DNA from: Caenorhabditis elegans
Taxonomy: Eukaryota > Nematoda > Chromadorea > Rhabditida > Rhabditidae
Assembly: GCF_000002985.6 (NCBI RefSeq)
Contig: NC_003284.9
Location: 2,976,001-3,040,000, forward strand
Reading direction: 5' to 3'
DNA length: 64,000 nucleotides
Under the pieces are notes generated by a model that did no database searches, had not been told where the DNA came from, and worked only from the letters and a program-made list of their open reading frames with translations. Of this stretch, positions 22,303 through 33,498 are shown in pieces (within the stretch, counting starts at the first letter, position 1; each line of letters opens with the position of its first letter). The position numbers and the translations under genes were made by a program.

Positions 22303-25300
22303 TTAGTAAGGCTGAACAGCTGACAACTTTAGAAAATTTTGTAGCAGGTCCGCCAGATCGGTATTTTGGGGGTTATTTTCGAATAATCCTGGTGTCACAG
22401 GTGGGAACCCGGCTGCACCCAATGGTTGTTGCGGCACACGAATTTGCAAATTTACCGGGCTCTGGGTGTGTGATAACTGATTGATTGCAGAAAAGTCAAT
22501 GTGATTAGGTTCGGATGATACCACAGTTTGAATTTCATTGTTTCTATGAACTCCCGGTATTCCGCCTAAACCGTCACACTTTTAAACTTATTTCCTGCTA
22601 AGGTTACCATTCTGAGCTTGCTGAGCATTCCAAGTGTTGTTATTGTTCTCTGTAAGGATTGAAGGAACTTCCGGAATTATTCATCAGTAGGCTGTTATCT
22701 AGAAGAAATCAAGGTTATTGATCTATGAACAATAATAAACCGGTTTTACCTGTTCTTGCTCCAACATTTGCACAATTGGGTAGACTCGCATGGGCCCATG
22801 AATTCCCGGAATTTCCATTAATCGGGAAATTCTCGCTAGCCGTAGTTGTGCGAAAACTAATCGCTAAAAAGTTTTAAAAAATATTTATTTAAAATATTTA
22901 TTTGACTCAAGCTCTTAAATTATTTCATTTTTCATTTCCATTTACATAAAATTCCTTTTTTTTTTCGAAAACCTATTGTGATATAAACTCATAATTTTCA
23001 ACGAAAATAAATAGTTTTTTAAAATCATTTTCTCTGAACAAATTGTTTAACTGTCTCCACACTATTTAATATATCACTATATTGTTAATTAATCAATATT
23101 ACTATAAAAGCTAAAAATTACAACTTACTTGCTGACGTTTGAGGCAAAGTCGAAGCGAATCGTTGGTGTTGAGTCAAGGAATTGACCACAGTAATTCCAG
23201 CCAAGAAACCTAAAACAATCATATACACAACGTGATTACAAGTTAACCACCTTTTCCATAGCTATTCTGTGATAGATTTTGAGTTTGTACTGGTGAATTT
23301 AGAAAAGAGCTCCCAACTGCGGACCCCGGCACTTGAGCATTCTGATTCAAAAACGAAGGTTTCTCAGTTTGCTCCAAGGAAGTGGATTGATGTGATGTCA
23401 TTTGCTGAGCTAAGCCTGAAAAAGGAGGAACTGAAAAGCATGCATTTTTTAAAGCTTTGAAACCATTTAGAATTGTAGGTTTTGAAAAACGATGCATAAT
23501 ATTAGAGAATATTGACGGAGAATTCTGGGTCACGGGAGGTGGAAGAGGTTCTGAAAAATGTAAATCTAGATAAGACATGTATTGTAGGCGTTTAAAACCA
23601 TTATGCAATGGGGTTTGAGCTGGAAAAGAGCTAGCAACAGCTAACTGTGTTGGCCGAACACTCTGGTCCAAAAAGAAAGGACTTGAAGTTTCAGTTGAAG
23701 TCAGCGGGGTAGTCGGTTGTAGACGATGAGCAGACAAGAAAGACGGCTGCATTGGTTCTGAAAAGAATACGAACTTTTTCGAATGAATGTAATGTGAAAA
23801 ACGTTATTTTCGAGAACGAATCTGACTACTTCAATGTTATATTTTAGTACATGGCGGTAGGTATACAGCGTAATAAAATAAAAATAAAACAAACAAGCTT
23901 TTTCTAAAAAACGCACAAATGGACGCCTCTTCTTAAATATGAGCAGAAAGCTGCAATAGTGTTTTTTTTTAAATTTTTTGTATTATTCATCCTTCCATAA
24001 ATTATGTGTACGTTTCACGCAGTATCGCAACGATAAAAAATAGCGAATTTAACTGTAATATTTGTTGAAGGAGTGTTAATGAAGTTTACTAGCAAATGTT
24101 GATAATCTACCCAGTATTAATAATATTTCTCTAAGATTATTTCAATAAACACTAAACTGGGATCTTCAAAACTGTGGAACAATTAATTTAAACCAACATT
24201 CAAATTGTTTGAAAACTTAGCGTAGAGCAAAAAAAATCTGCATTGAATACTTGAAAATAACTATTTTGATGGTGATTGACTATAAGTTGATGGTAGCGTA
24301 ACAAAGGTTTCCTGGCATGCTAAATACGATTGTCACAATTGTTTTCCAAAAAATTGTTCAGTTTCTTAATTTTGTGAATTCAAGGGGGATCATATAGCAA
24401 TGACTCTCACTGTACACTTTTTACTAGAAAAATAATTTTCAATTGCTTCGTTGTGAACGCACCTGCAATGTTAACCTAATGCCTAACAATGCAACTCATA
24501 GCTATCGAAAACTAATAACTTGCTAAAAACCACAAAAAAAACTTATCGAATATCCCATTGAATTGTGCAGAATGTGTTGCTGCCGCGGTTGCTTGATTTA
24601 GAGAAAGCATCTTTTGAAACTTAAAAAAAGAAAAAAGTCACATGCAACATATTTTCCTTACTTCACTCAATAAGTTATTTGGTTGAAGATCTTGACCGTA
24701 AAGCAAATTGTTGGGTGCTTGGATGGATTCATATGCTGCTTGTCGAGCAAAGTTTGCTTGATTGATATGTTGCTGGAGATGTTCTGAAAAATTCAAGATT
24801 CAATTTTTATTTCAAAATGTTTAAAGATGTTTAAAGATGTAAAGTGTTTTACAATAAACTACATTTTTTCCAAATGGGGTACTACATTTACAAACTGTGA
24901 AAAAAGGAGGAGTTTTACTTTTATTGCCTAATTGTAAGGAGCGGCTCGAAACAACATTCCTTGTCTTATAAGGTATAAGGTAGATCGAACTTTGAAACTG
25001 GACGTATAATTTGGAAATCCTCAAAAAAATAGTATTGCAGCTTTATTAGCACTCTCTAATATTACTGCATCTAAATAAGTGTTCCAAAATTAGTATTGCA
25101 TACTTCTCTAATAGAGGAAATACGGTAGCCAAAAATTATTTTTCAAAAATAGTTTTTGCCTGATCTGGAATTACTTACCATTTCCAAAATTAAAGTTGTA
25201 TCCCCGCGTATTTTGCACTGGCTGCACCACGGGAGCCGCTGGTTGTAGGTACTGGTGGAGAGCATTTGGTTGTGTACAAACATTGCCAGAACCTTAAATT

Positions 25301-26278
25301 TTTCACATTATCGGGGTTTCCTTCATAATTTGGTTACTAGGCTTCCATCCGTTTAGAATGGATTGATAGGCAAGTAGTTGGTCTATTTGAGTTGAAGATA
25401 GAGGTTGAACAGATTGGTGAAGTTGAAATGGTTGTAGGTTTGGAACTGGAAAAAACGTTAGAAGAACATATTACTAAACGACAAAAATGAGCAATAAAAA
25501 ATACAATCAGAAAACAAAAACAACTTCAGACCACGGCGACAAGGAAAAGCTAAAATTAGCCTTTTTCAAAATTTTGAACCGCCATAAAAATTGGTTAAAT
25601 TTTTTTTTTGAGAAGTTGGTATACGTTTAAAGTACCCATAACCTCTTTCAATCTCAAGTAAACAAATTTTCCTGAAACTTTTTCAATAGCCAATAAAAAA
25701 GACAATTATTAAATTTTTGGTTTGAGTAGATATTTCAAAAAATAGTTTTAGTTGTAAAATAAGTTTATCTTACCATTGTTTCTAAATGGCATTGGCGTAT
25801 AAGGTGAGAACCGGAGCTTAGATGAAATGGATGTTGTTGAATCAAATGGCCAAACTGGTGGGCTTGGCTCCGGTTGAAAAGGGTTGGCAAAATTGAATGC
25901 GTTCTGTTGAAGCTGTTTATGATTTTCAACCAGTCGTTGAGCTTGAGCGGCCGTTATTTTATTCTGAAAGTGAATTTGTAACCTTCACTTTTTTTTAAAC
26001 AGATTTTTACATTTTTTCCACGTGGTTTTCTTGTTGTAGTGTTCTCTGTTGATCTAGAAAAAAACGGGTTTATGAAGGCCCCAAAAACAAACTGACTCAC
26101 TGCTTTTTCATTTCGCTAGCAATAAAACTTCCATCCTGCTCTTCACTTAATCTTAAATAATTTTTAAATTACATGACTCAACCAATGAAAATCTCAATAA
26201 TGAAAGGAACTGGCAAACATTCTCTCAAAGCTCTAAAACTTTAATTAACTATACTCACTGGCTTTTTCGCTTTCCCAT
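22303..26278 (-). CDS. Gln/Asn/Pro-rich protein of unknown function
   Basis: Minus-strand gene starting at ATG 26278 (MGKRKSQLSEEQDGSF) and ending at 22303 (LSAVQPY). Exons worked out: 26278-26259, 26151-26101, 26053-26011, 25963-25774, 25445-25338, 25292-25179, 24783-24662, 24619-24543, 23757-23251, 23209-23129, 22863-22750, 22649-22608 and 22565-22303. Phases agree everywhere except between 24543 and 23757, where a small exon or another donor must be missing. The N-terminus is basic (TTRKPRGKN), which hints at a nuclear protein; NKITAAQAQRLVENHKQLQQ could be a short helix. The rest is low in complexity and rich in Q, N, P and S. The 23.3-23.7 kb exon shows an internal duplication (HNGFKRLQ versus LNGFKALK) and holds possible 48-bp and 33-bp in-frame introns. 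I do not recognise a family. Confidence 0.7.
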
Positions 26279-26513
26279 TGTGATCGGATGTGGTCTTAGT
26301 GGTCTTAGTTCCTCGTTGAGATTATTTTTTCTGTGATCAATTATCAACTGAAAAAAGTTGGCAAAATTTAGATTTTAGGATTTTAGCTGAATTTGGCTCT
26401 TTTTTCTATTAATTTTTACCCTTCATAAACAATTTTGGAAATTTTTTAAGAAGTCTTATTACGGTCATTTTGAGCCAGTTGAGCCTGTTTGAGCAACATA
26501 CCCACAAACTCTA

Positions 26514-26529
26514 CCCCCCCCCCCCCCCC
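26514..26529. repeat. Poly-C tract of 16 (G tract on the minus strand)
   Basis: An uninterrupted run of 16 C, about 235 bp upstream of the start codon of the minus-strand Gln-rich gene. In C. elegans such G/C tracts are prone to deletion when the DOG-1/FANCJ helicase is lost. Others in the window are at 38640-38649 and 48959-48972. Confidence 0.95.
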
Positions 26530-26997
26530 TTTAAAACAATTGCACCAATATAAGAAAAATGATTTTTATTCAAAATTAATTTGCTGACAGAATTATCTAA
26601 ATTTCTAAGAATCATTCTCAGACAAAAAAGTTGTGCACTGTGAATTAGTTACCAAAACTTTGAGACCTAAAACACAAAGCAAAGACAAAAATTATGGAAA
26701 ACGTGATTGCATGGGTTCAAAAACAAAATTCATGAATAATGAAAGAAAAACTCAAATAAAAAGTCGTACTTATTTGTGATTGTGTAACTGATTAATGAGC
26801 AGATAAAAGAAATAGTGTGATACTTTCGGAGGCACTTAGCAGACTCACTAATTGTTTATTGATATTGCATTTCGACTATCATATGAAAATTAGGAATCTG
26901 TCATTGTCTATATCCTATTATTCATAATTTCGCAAAAGAATCATGTGATGTTACGAATCGGTCAAAACTAGAAGATGATCTCACGGAAATTAGGGAG

Positions 26998-27135
26998 CAA
27001 GTTAGTTCGAGTTGAGTGAAACTTGGGTAAAACGTTGTTGCAGCCTGAATCCAGGTTTTGCAAAAGTCTTGCCTTAATTTAGTCAACTTCTTATCCAAGT
27101 TAATATTTTTTGGGTCAAACTTGTGCAAGACTACA
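26998..27135. repeat. Dispersed 'gcctgaatcca' repeat, third copy
   Basis: It has 'gcagcctgaatccaggtttt', 'ttatccaagttaatat' and 'gggtcaaacttg', matching the intronic block in both arms of the inverted duplication (about 51720-52010 and 53590-53920). Confidence 0.55.
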
Positions 27136-27142
27136 GTGCATT

Positions 27143-27297
27143 TTATTTTCCCACTTCTACGACTTTAAAGGCGCGCGCATTTATACAAAATGGTCCCGTC
27201 ATTGGTCTCGCCACGCGCTCAACAAATCAACGGGATGCGCGTGGCGAGACCATTGCGCGAAAATGCGCGCGCCTTTAGAGTCGTAGAAGTTTGAAAA
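27143..27297. mobile_element. Palindromic element with GCGCGC arms
   Basis: The left arm 'cacttctacgactttaaagg' plus 'cgcgcgcattt' is mirrored by 'aaatgcgcgcgcctttagag' plus 'tcgtagaag'. The inner arms 'ggtctcgccacgcgc' and 'gcgcgtggcgagacc' pair perfectly. A short central loop has 'tcaacaaatcaacggga'. It is flanked by 'agtgcatttta' and 'aaaagtgcact', also inverted. It has the hallmarks of a MITE. Confidence 0.8.
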
Positions 27298-28329
27298 AAA
27301 GTGCACTGTAGAGCCAAATGCCGATCTATATGTAAGGCATTGATTTTTCAAGATACCTAAATTTTTAAACAAATTTTGTAAAATTTTTAAAATTCAATTC
27401 TGATAAAATTAAAATTGAGTGTTTTTCATAGGAAAGTCTGCTAAATTTTCATTCAGATATCATAATAGTTAGTTGTAATCCTACTCCGTTTTTAATCACC
27501 ATCAATTTTCAGATATATTTCTTTAAAGTTTAACTTGTTTCAATTGGCACATCGAAATATCAAAAATTCGTACTCCACATTTAATTATTTTATTGAATCA
27601 TAGTAATTAATGGGGTTATTTAAGTAATGTTGCAAAATGTATTTAAATACATTTATGACGTCACAACTGACTTCAAAAATACACGCTTTCATTTATTTCA
27701 TTACAGTAGTAATTTTTCTACACTTCTCAATTTTCCGGCACTACTTGAATAACCCCATAAAGCAATTAGATTTCGTACAAACCTTTTTTTTGGATTTCAA
27801 CATTTTCACCCATTATCTCCAAATGTTAAATTGTCCAACGGATTGATCGTCTGTTCTACCCAATTTTTTCTCACCAGACTGCATAGTTCTCGGCGACGGA
27901 CGTGTAGGTTCCCACCGATCGTATAGTTCCAACACATCGCGTTCTTATGCAAAACAGTTTTGTTGTCTTCCTCCTCGGCTCGACGCAATTTCTTTGCGCT
28001 ATTTTTTTTTCATTTCGATGTGTTGGCCGATCCATCATCAAAAACGTTTTCACGACACAAACCTCTGCAAGCAATGTTTTATAGAAAGCTGAGGGTGTGT
28101 GTGTGTGCCAGATGGTGATACACTTTCTAACCAACAGTGAATTATATTTCCGTTTTTTTGTTCATTTCTAAGATTTTTCTCTAAGAAGAAATATGTAATT
28201 TTATGTCTACATTTAAAGCTTTTAAGTTTACTTTCAAATTTTCCATAGACTAATTAAACATTTGTTTTATTTTTCTACAGTACTGATATTAATGCTCCTT
28301 GAAATTTCAATCGTTAGAGTAACACACAG

Positions 28330-28560
28330 TTACACGACCTCATCAATCGTGTCACTGGTCTTTCTCTGACGAATTGAAGTTCTGGAGACAATTTTGGTTG
28401 TTGAAAAGGCTGAGTTGAGAGAAAGCATTTCAGGAATAGCATACCAATGCATCTCATTTCCGCCACCGTCTACGTGCAACGTTTTCTTCGGAGCATCATT
28501 TCCGAAAGGCCGTCGCTTCATCTGCCCGTCTCTTTTTTTCAAATAACGCTCATTTCATCT
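28330..28560 (-). CDS. Candidate coding exon, unassigned
   Basis: An island of higher GC in AT-rich DNA. The minus frame ends at 28330 with a protein-like sequence (QMKRRPFGNDAPKKTLHVDG, then EMLSLNSAFSTTKIVS and RQRKTSDTIDEVV) and is followed by an AATAAA-type signal near 28270. No splice acceptor was found that joins it cleanly to the minus ORF above (28539-28740). The plus strand is also open (28447-28728) and ends in a perfect donor (AAT|GTAAGT). So a gene fragment is likely here, but its strand and limits are not settled and no family is recognised. Confidence 0.25.
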
Positions 28561-30448
28561 GGTGCACATGGCCTAAATGAATGGGATGCAGTGTGTTCGC
28601 TTCGATTTGACGCCTTACGCCTTACTGAATCATTCCGTCGTGCACTTTTTATCGGAAAGCTGCCAAAGCTCTTTTTCTCACCCATCAGCACAGAATTTTT
28701 CGCTAACAGAAACCTCAAAACAATGTAAGTGAATTGTTTTGTGTAGATGGTGGAAATGAGCAGGCAATGTTTTCTGACTTTATTCACAGATTGAGGTACT
28801 GTTTTGAATTGAAAATATTATATTTCTATCTATAAATACTCTAAATATGTTAAAATTCACAGTTTTGAACTGGAGTGAGCGGAAATTTTCATACAAATTT
28901 TCGGCAAAACTGCAGTTGCCAAAAATGTCAAATTATCATAAATCGTTGAATTTGCAATTTCGGCAATTTCAGCAGTTTTGGCAGTTGCCAAATTTGCCGA
29001 TTGCCAAAAATTTCCCATTTCCGCGCACTCCTGGTTGGGGCAAAAAATATTTTGAAGCGTTTGAACTTGATAATTTAACTTGATAATTATTTTACACGAA
29101 TTATTTTTAAATGCCGCCCATTGTCTTGGTGAACTTTTTTTGTATAATTTTTTTGCAGTTTTTTGAAAATAAAAACAAACGAGTTAATTAATTAAATGAG
29201 CACATAGTTTGTTACATAAGATTGGCATACATAGTCTGAAAATTTAAATTTCTTAATAAAAATCAATTTAATATAGCTTTTCATAGAAATAAGAAAAAGT
29301 TCAAACTTTATCATTGAATCATTTTTGATTTGAATTTTAAAAATCCTGCAATCATGCTTGATAGCATTTCACAATATTTATAATCCAACGTTTTCCAGTT
29401 TTTCCAGTTTTTGCATGTCTTGTTTTATTTGACAGGAAAACTACATAATATATCAAACATACATTTTTCTGTAAAGCAAATTTTAAATAAAAGTTAGAAA
29501 AAAATAACTACTTTATAAGTTTCACAAGCGGTCAGAAAGGTAATGGCAAAAGGCACTGAAGGTGGACCAATTTATTTGTGGAAAATTAAGGTCACCTACA
29601 GCAGCGCCAAGTATTACTGGTATGGAAAAAAAGGGGTGCAAGACTACAATACTAATAGAGGAAATACAGTAATTAGATTTTTTTTAAAGTTGTGTCTAAA
29701 GTAGTGTTTTGAGTGATAGTATTAAGCAGCAGTGTTTACTTTTGTGCAAAAAGTTGCATTTTTCTTGTGAACGTCAAAATGTTTTAAGAGAGATCTTAAA
29801 TTCACACCGTTTTGAATTCAATAAGGTTTCTGCAGAACAAGAAAAAAATGGGGGAAAAACAACAATTGTTTAGTTAGTTTATCCCCGTACACCTCCGTTA
29901 CGTCCAAACAATAATAAGTGACAGGAATCATTCCAACCAAAACGTCATAAAGAATGGAGACGGCTAAATTGAAGATGAAGCAACTATGCAGGTAGAAAGT
30001 TGGTACATCACCATACTTGGCACATTTCTATGTTGCTATTTGATGCCACTTACCATTTTCTGTCAGTATGTAATAGCATCTGGAGACGAACATCTGCCAA
30101 CTGGATTGAACAAAACAACTTGCACACAAGAGAGAGGTCCACCTAGCAATGATGGCTCATAAAAAAATTAATGAGAAAATGCGGTTATGGCAGATGCCAC
30201 TGTTTTACAGAAGAGGAAGGAAAAGGAAACAGTTACGAATTCTGCGTCTCTACACATTCTCACCTGCTAGAGGTCACTCTTTCCAGTAAATTTTAAATTC
30301 CACATTATTTTGTTTAAATGTTTCAGAAGGAATTTTAGTTGAACAATATTTAAGAGAAGCGATTCTCAATTCAATTCATGCAAGTTGATTTTCACTATAA
30401 TTTTTCAATGTGGAATTAAAATTAATTTGTATAAAAAAATTCCTCTTT
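28561..30448. other. Intergenic, dispersed repeats only
   Basis: It holds a TTGCCG-rich repeat at 28880-29030 and a block with 'ctaatagaggaaatacagtaa' at about 29640-29680 that resembles 25105-25130. Otherwise AT-rich DNA without recognisable genes. This stretch and its left neighbours may include the upstream control region of mir-249 only if that gene is read from further right, as it lies on the minus strand. Confidence 0.4.
28880..29032. repeat. Degenerate 'ttgccgaatttgcc' repeat, copy 1
   Basis: Repeated variations on 'cggcaatttcagcagttttg', 'gcagttgccaaatttgccga' and 'ttgccaaaaa'. The reverse orientation is seen at 40985-41140. It gives a spurious Gln/Phe-rich ORF. Confidence 0.6.
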
Positions 30449-30525
30449 CGACTGGCAACGCTCAAAAGTCCTGTGACAAACATTCAGATGTTGTCGCACA
30501 GAAGACGTTTGTGCGTTGCTAGTCG
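30449..30525 (-). ncRNA. mir-249: microRNA precursor mir-249
   Basis: On the minus strand this 77-nt stretch folds into one long hairpin: the 5' arm begins CGACTAGCAACGCACAAACG and the 3' arm ends GAGCGTTGCCAGTCG, with only small bulges and a terminal loop around CATCTGAATG. The 3' arm holds TCACAGGACTTTTGAGCGTT (mature region 30454-30476), which I recognise as miR-249-3p. It lies in an intergenic region between the Gln-rich gene and the orphan secreted gene, so it is probably transcribed on its own. Confidence 0.9.
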
Positions 30526-31212
30526 TTCAAGAGTATAGATACACAATATGCAATAGAAACAATAAGAAATAATATGACAGCGCCAATGAAATAAGGGGAA
30601 AATTTTGCGGCATCGTTGCATGCACAAGATACTAGTGTTTGATTAGAGTCCGATGTTCTTTTTTATAGACACACTGAGGATATACTTTGACGTAATGAAA
30701 ATCCTGAGTTAATCTGTCTAAATGCTACAACTTGTGACGAAATATGCAGGAGAAATTGACGAAAGCAAAGTTAGTAAATACAAACAAGAATGCCGGGAAA
30801 ACAAGAGGGGATTCATTACGAGAAGTGCAACTAGATAAGTCGTACATCACTTTATCTGTTTAATGGATTAGATTTACTATAAATAACTGCAAAAATTCAT
30901 AAAACAACATCATGAAGTTCTGCTATGCGTTATTTAAAAGAAATAATATCTGCAGGCCCCAAGATCATGAATGCGTTTTGGCCTGAATTTATCTACGTTG
31001 CACATACTGCTTGATAACGTTGAAACTATTTTCAGTTTTTAATATATTGAAATAACATTTTATAACCTATCAAAGCAAAATCCATTAACGATAATATCTG
31101 AACATCATTACTATATATAAAGCGCTATTCCGTTTGTCTCTGACGTCACGGTTGACGTCACAATTTTCAGCGCAAGAAATTATTTTAGAACATTTTGAGG
31201 CTACTTATGATG

Positions 31213-32045
31213 TTTTCGTGTAACAATCTATTTTTCGTGTAACAATCTATTTTTCGTGTAACAATCTATTTTTCGTGTAACAATCTATTTTTTCGTGTAA
31301 CAATTTATTTTTCGTGTAACAATCTATTTTTCGTGTAACAATCTATTTTTTCGTGTAACAATCTATTTTTCGTGTAACAATCTATTTTTCGTGTAACAAT
31401 CTATTTTTTTGTGTAAGAATCTATTTTTTCGTGTAACAATCTATTTTTCGTGTAACAATCTATTTTTCGTGTAACAATCTATTTTTCGTGTAACAATCTA
31501 TTTTTTTGTGTAAGAATCTATTTTTTCGTGTAACAATCTATTTTTCGTGTAACAATCTATTTTTTTGTGTAACAATCTATTTTTTGTGTAAGAATCTATT
31601 TTTCGTGTAACAATCTATTTTTCGTGTAACAATCTATTTTTCGTGTAACAATCTATTTTTCGTGTAACAATCTATTTTTCGTGTAACAATCTATTTTTCG
31701 TGTAACAATCTATTTTTCGTGTAACAATCTATTTTTTCGTGTAACAATCGTGTAACAATCTATTTTTCGTGTAACAATCTATTTTTTTGTGTAACAATCT
31801 ATTTTTCGTGTAACAATTTATTTTTCGTGTAACAATCTATTTTTTTGTGTAACAATCTATTTTTCGTGTAACAATCTATTTTTCGTGTAACAATCTATTT
31901 TTCGTGTAACAATCTATTTTTCGTGTAACAATCTATTTTTCGTGTAACAATCTATTTTTCGTGTAACAATCTATTTTTCGTGTAACAATCTATTTTTCGT
32001 GTAACAATCTATTTTTCGTGTAACAATCTATTTTTCGTGTAACGT
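31213..32045. repeat. 19-bp minisatellite, about 44 copies
   Basis: The unit is ttttcgtgtaacaatctat with length variants (one to three extra T) and a sequence variant, tttgtgtaagaatctat, that recurs at intervals. One junction near 31740 has a partial unit, a sign of unequal exchange. It starts just after 'gacgtcacggttgacgtcac'. Confidence 0.95.
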
Positions 32046-32369
32046 GTAACACAAATTAGTTGAAAAATACATATCTAGTTGAACTAGTTGAAAAAAAGTT
32101 GTCACTATTGATCCTAGCCGCACCAAGGTACACCCCACTTTGTCACTTTGGATACTTTGTCTTTAAAGATCTTTGCAAAAAACCTTTCTTACAGGGCGGT
32201 TTTTGCAAAGTGAGAGAAGACTCGCCCACTAGCATAACATGAAAACGGATCATTTATCGCCTTGAGAACTATTTTAGATAATTTTGGGTCAGGTATCAGA
32301 ATGATGGAGCTAGATGCGCGAGATAAGTAGCAGTGAGATGCCCTAGATAACTACTTAAATCGCTTTGCA

Positions 32370-32540
32370 ACTAACGAACGCGCGCGCGGGATTGATCAAC
32401 GGGTAAACTTTCAGAACTCAAAGAAACAGGTCAGTGGTTCGACTCCGGGTGGTAACAGAAAACCCACTCCAAGCTTGGGGTGGCTTAATCATGTCCTCCG
32501 ACAGCGTGGGGGTGGCTTATACAAGAGCTGAAGTTAAACT
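32370..32540 (+). mobile_element. Possible tRNA-derived SINE-like element, copy C
   Basis: It contains a perfect pol III B box (GGTTCGACTCC) preceded by GTCAGT and followed by a tail with 'cccactccaagcttggggtg' and 'gtgggggtggctt'. The A box is degenerate (gggattgatcaacgg). The tail resembles that of copy A only loosely, so membership is tentative. Confidence 0.35.
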
Positions 32541-33222
32541 TTAGAATTTTTCAGCTGAAATAAGTGAAAAAAGGAAGCATAAATTGTTTTCGCAATGTGC
32601 CCTTTATGCTCGAGTTTGTTCGCAAAGACGAGCATTTTGCTCCATTTTTGCTTATGTTTTCAAATACCCATTCGAAACACGCGCGAACTTCAAATGAAGC
32701 ATAAAACTCGTACTCGCGAATGACCTGCAGGTTACAAGAAAGCCAATTTTGTCGAAATTTCAGACGTAAATTACCGGATTTCCAGAAGTCTCCCGCAAAA
32801 ATAAAATGGTATTCTTACTCGTGACAATCTCAGCTTTCGAATGACATACGACTCGACCCAAAAGGCCACTTTTTTTTTGGCCGTTCCCTAGTCAGCCAAT
32901 TCGAAAAATAAAAGCTTCGAAAGCACTTCAAATTAAAGGGAATGATCAACTTCATAAAAGTACAAGGCCATTTTTTTGAATTATGCGAGAAAATAATGAT
33001 TTTTTCTGAAAAAAAAAACATGTTTTTACCGTTGATTTTCTATGAAACCTCTCCCCATCTTTATTTTTGACGAAACGTTGTCTTTTTTGAGATTTCCATT
33101 TTGTTTTGTCCTATTAAACAAAACTACAATTGTAAATTTTCGAAAAAAATTGTTTAAACGCTAAAAAACGAAGAACTCTAGAATTCAACGGGAAAAAGTC
33201 GTTCTTGCACCAAGGTGTCAGC

Positions 33223-33270
33223 AAGTGCGCCCCAGCCCAATTAGACAAGTGCGCCCCAGCCCAATTTGCC
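33223..33270 (+). repeat. Direct duplication of about 24 bp
   Basis: Two adjacent copies of 'aagtgcgccccagcccaatt' are separated by 'agac'. It lies about 230 bp upstream of the start of the next gene. Confidence 0.8.
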
Positions 33271-33498
33271 TGACAGAGACCGTCGCCCTCCAGTTATTCT
33301 TATTGTTTTCTTGGTGCAGGTTGGTGAGTGGTGTGTTTGCTCTCGTGGTGGTGGTCGAGGTGGTGTTCCACTGTTATGTTTTCGTAATCCTTTCTAATTT
33401 ATGAATTATTTTTTCTGTTTTGGTATTTCTTGTACATGTTTTTTATTTTTCTTGACACTTTATACAGTTTCAGATAGTAATTTTTCTGATTTCAGGTA

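Noticed and set aside
28847-29083. Gln/Phe-rich ORF QFRQFQQFWQLPNLP
   Set aside because: It comes from the TTGCCG repeat that also occurs at 40985-41145.
31213-32045. Telomere-like or CRISPR-like repeats
   Set aside because: The 19-bp unit is not TTAGGC and has no spacers; it is a simple minisatellite.
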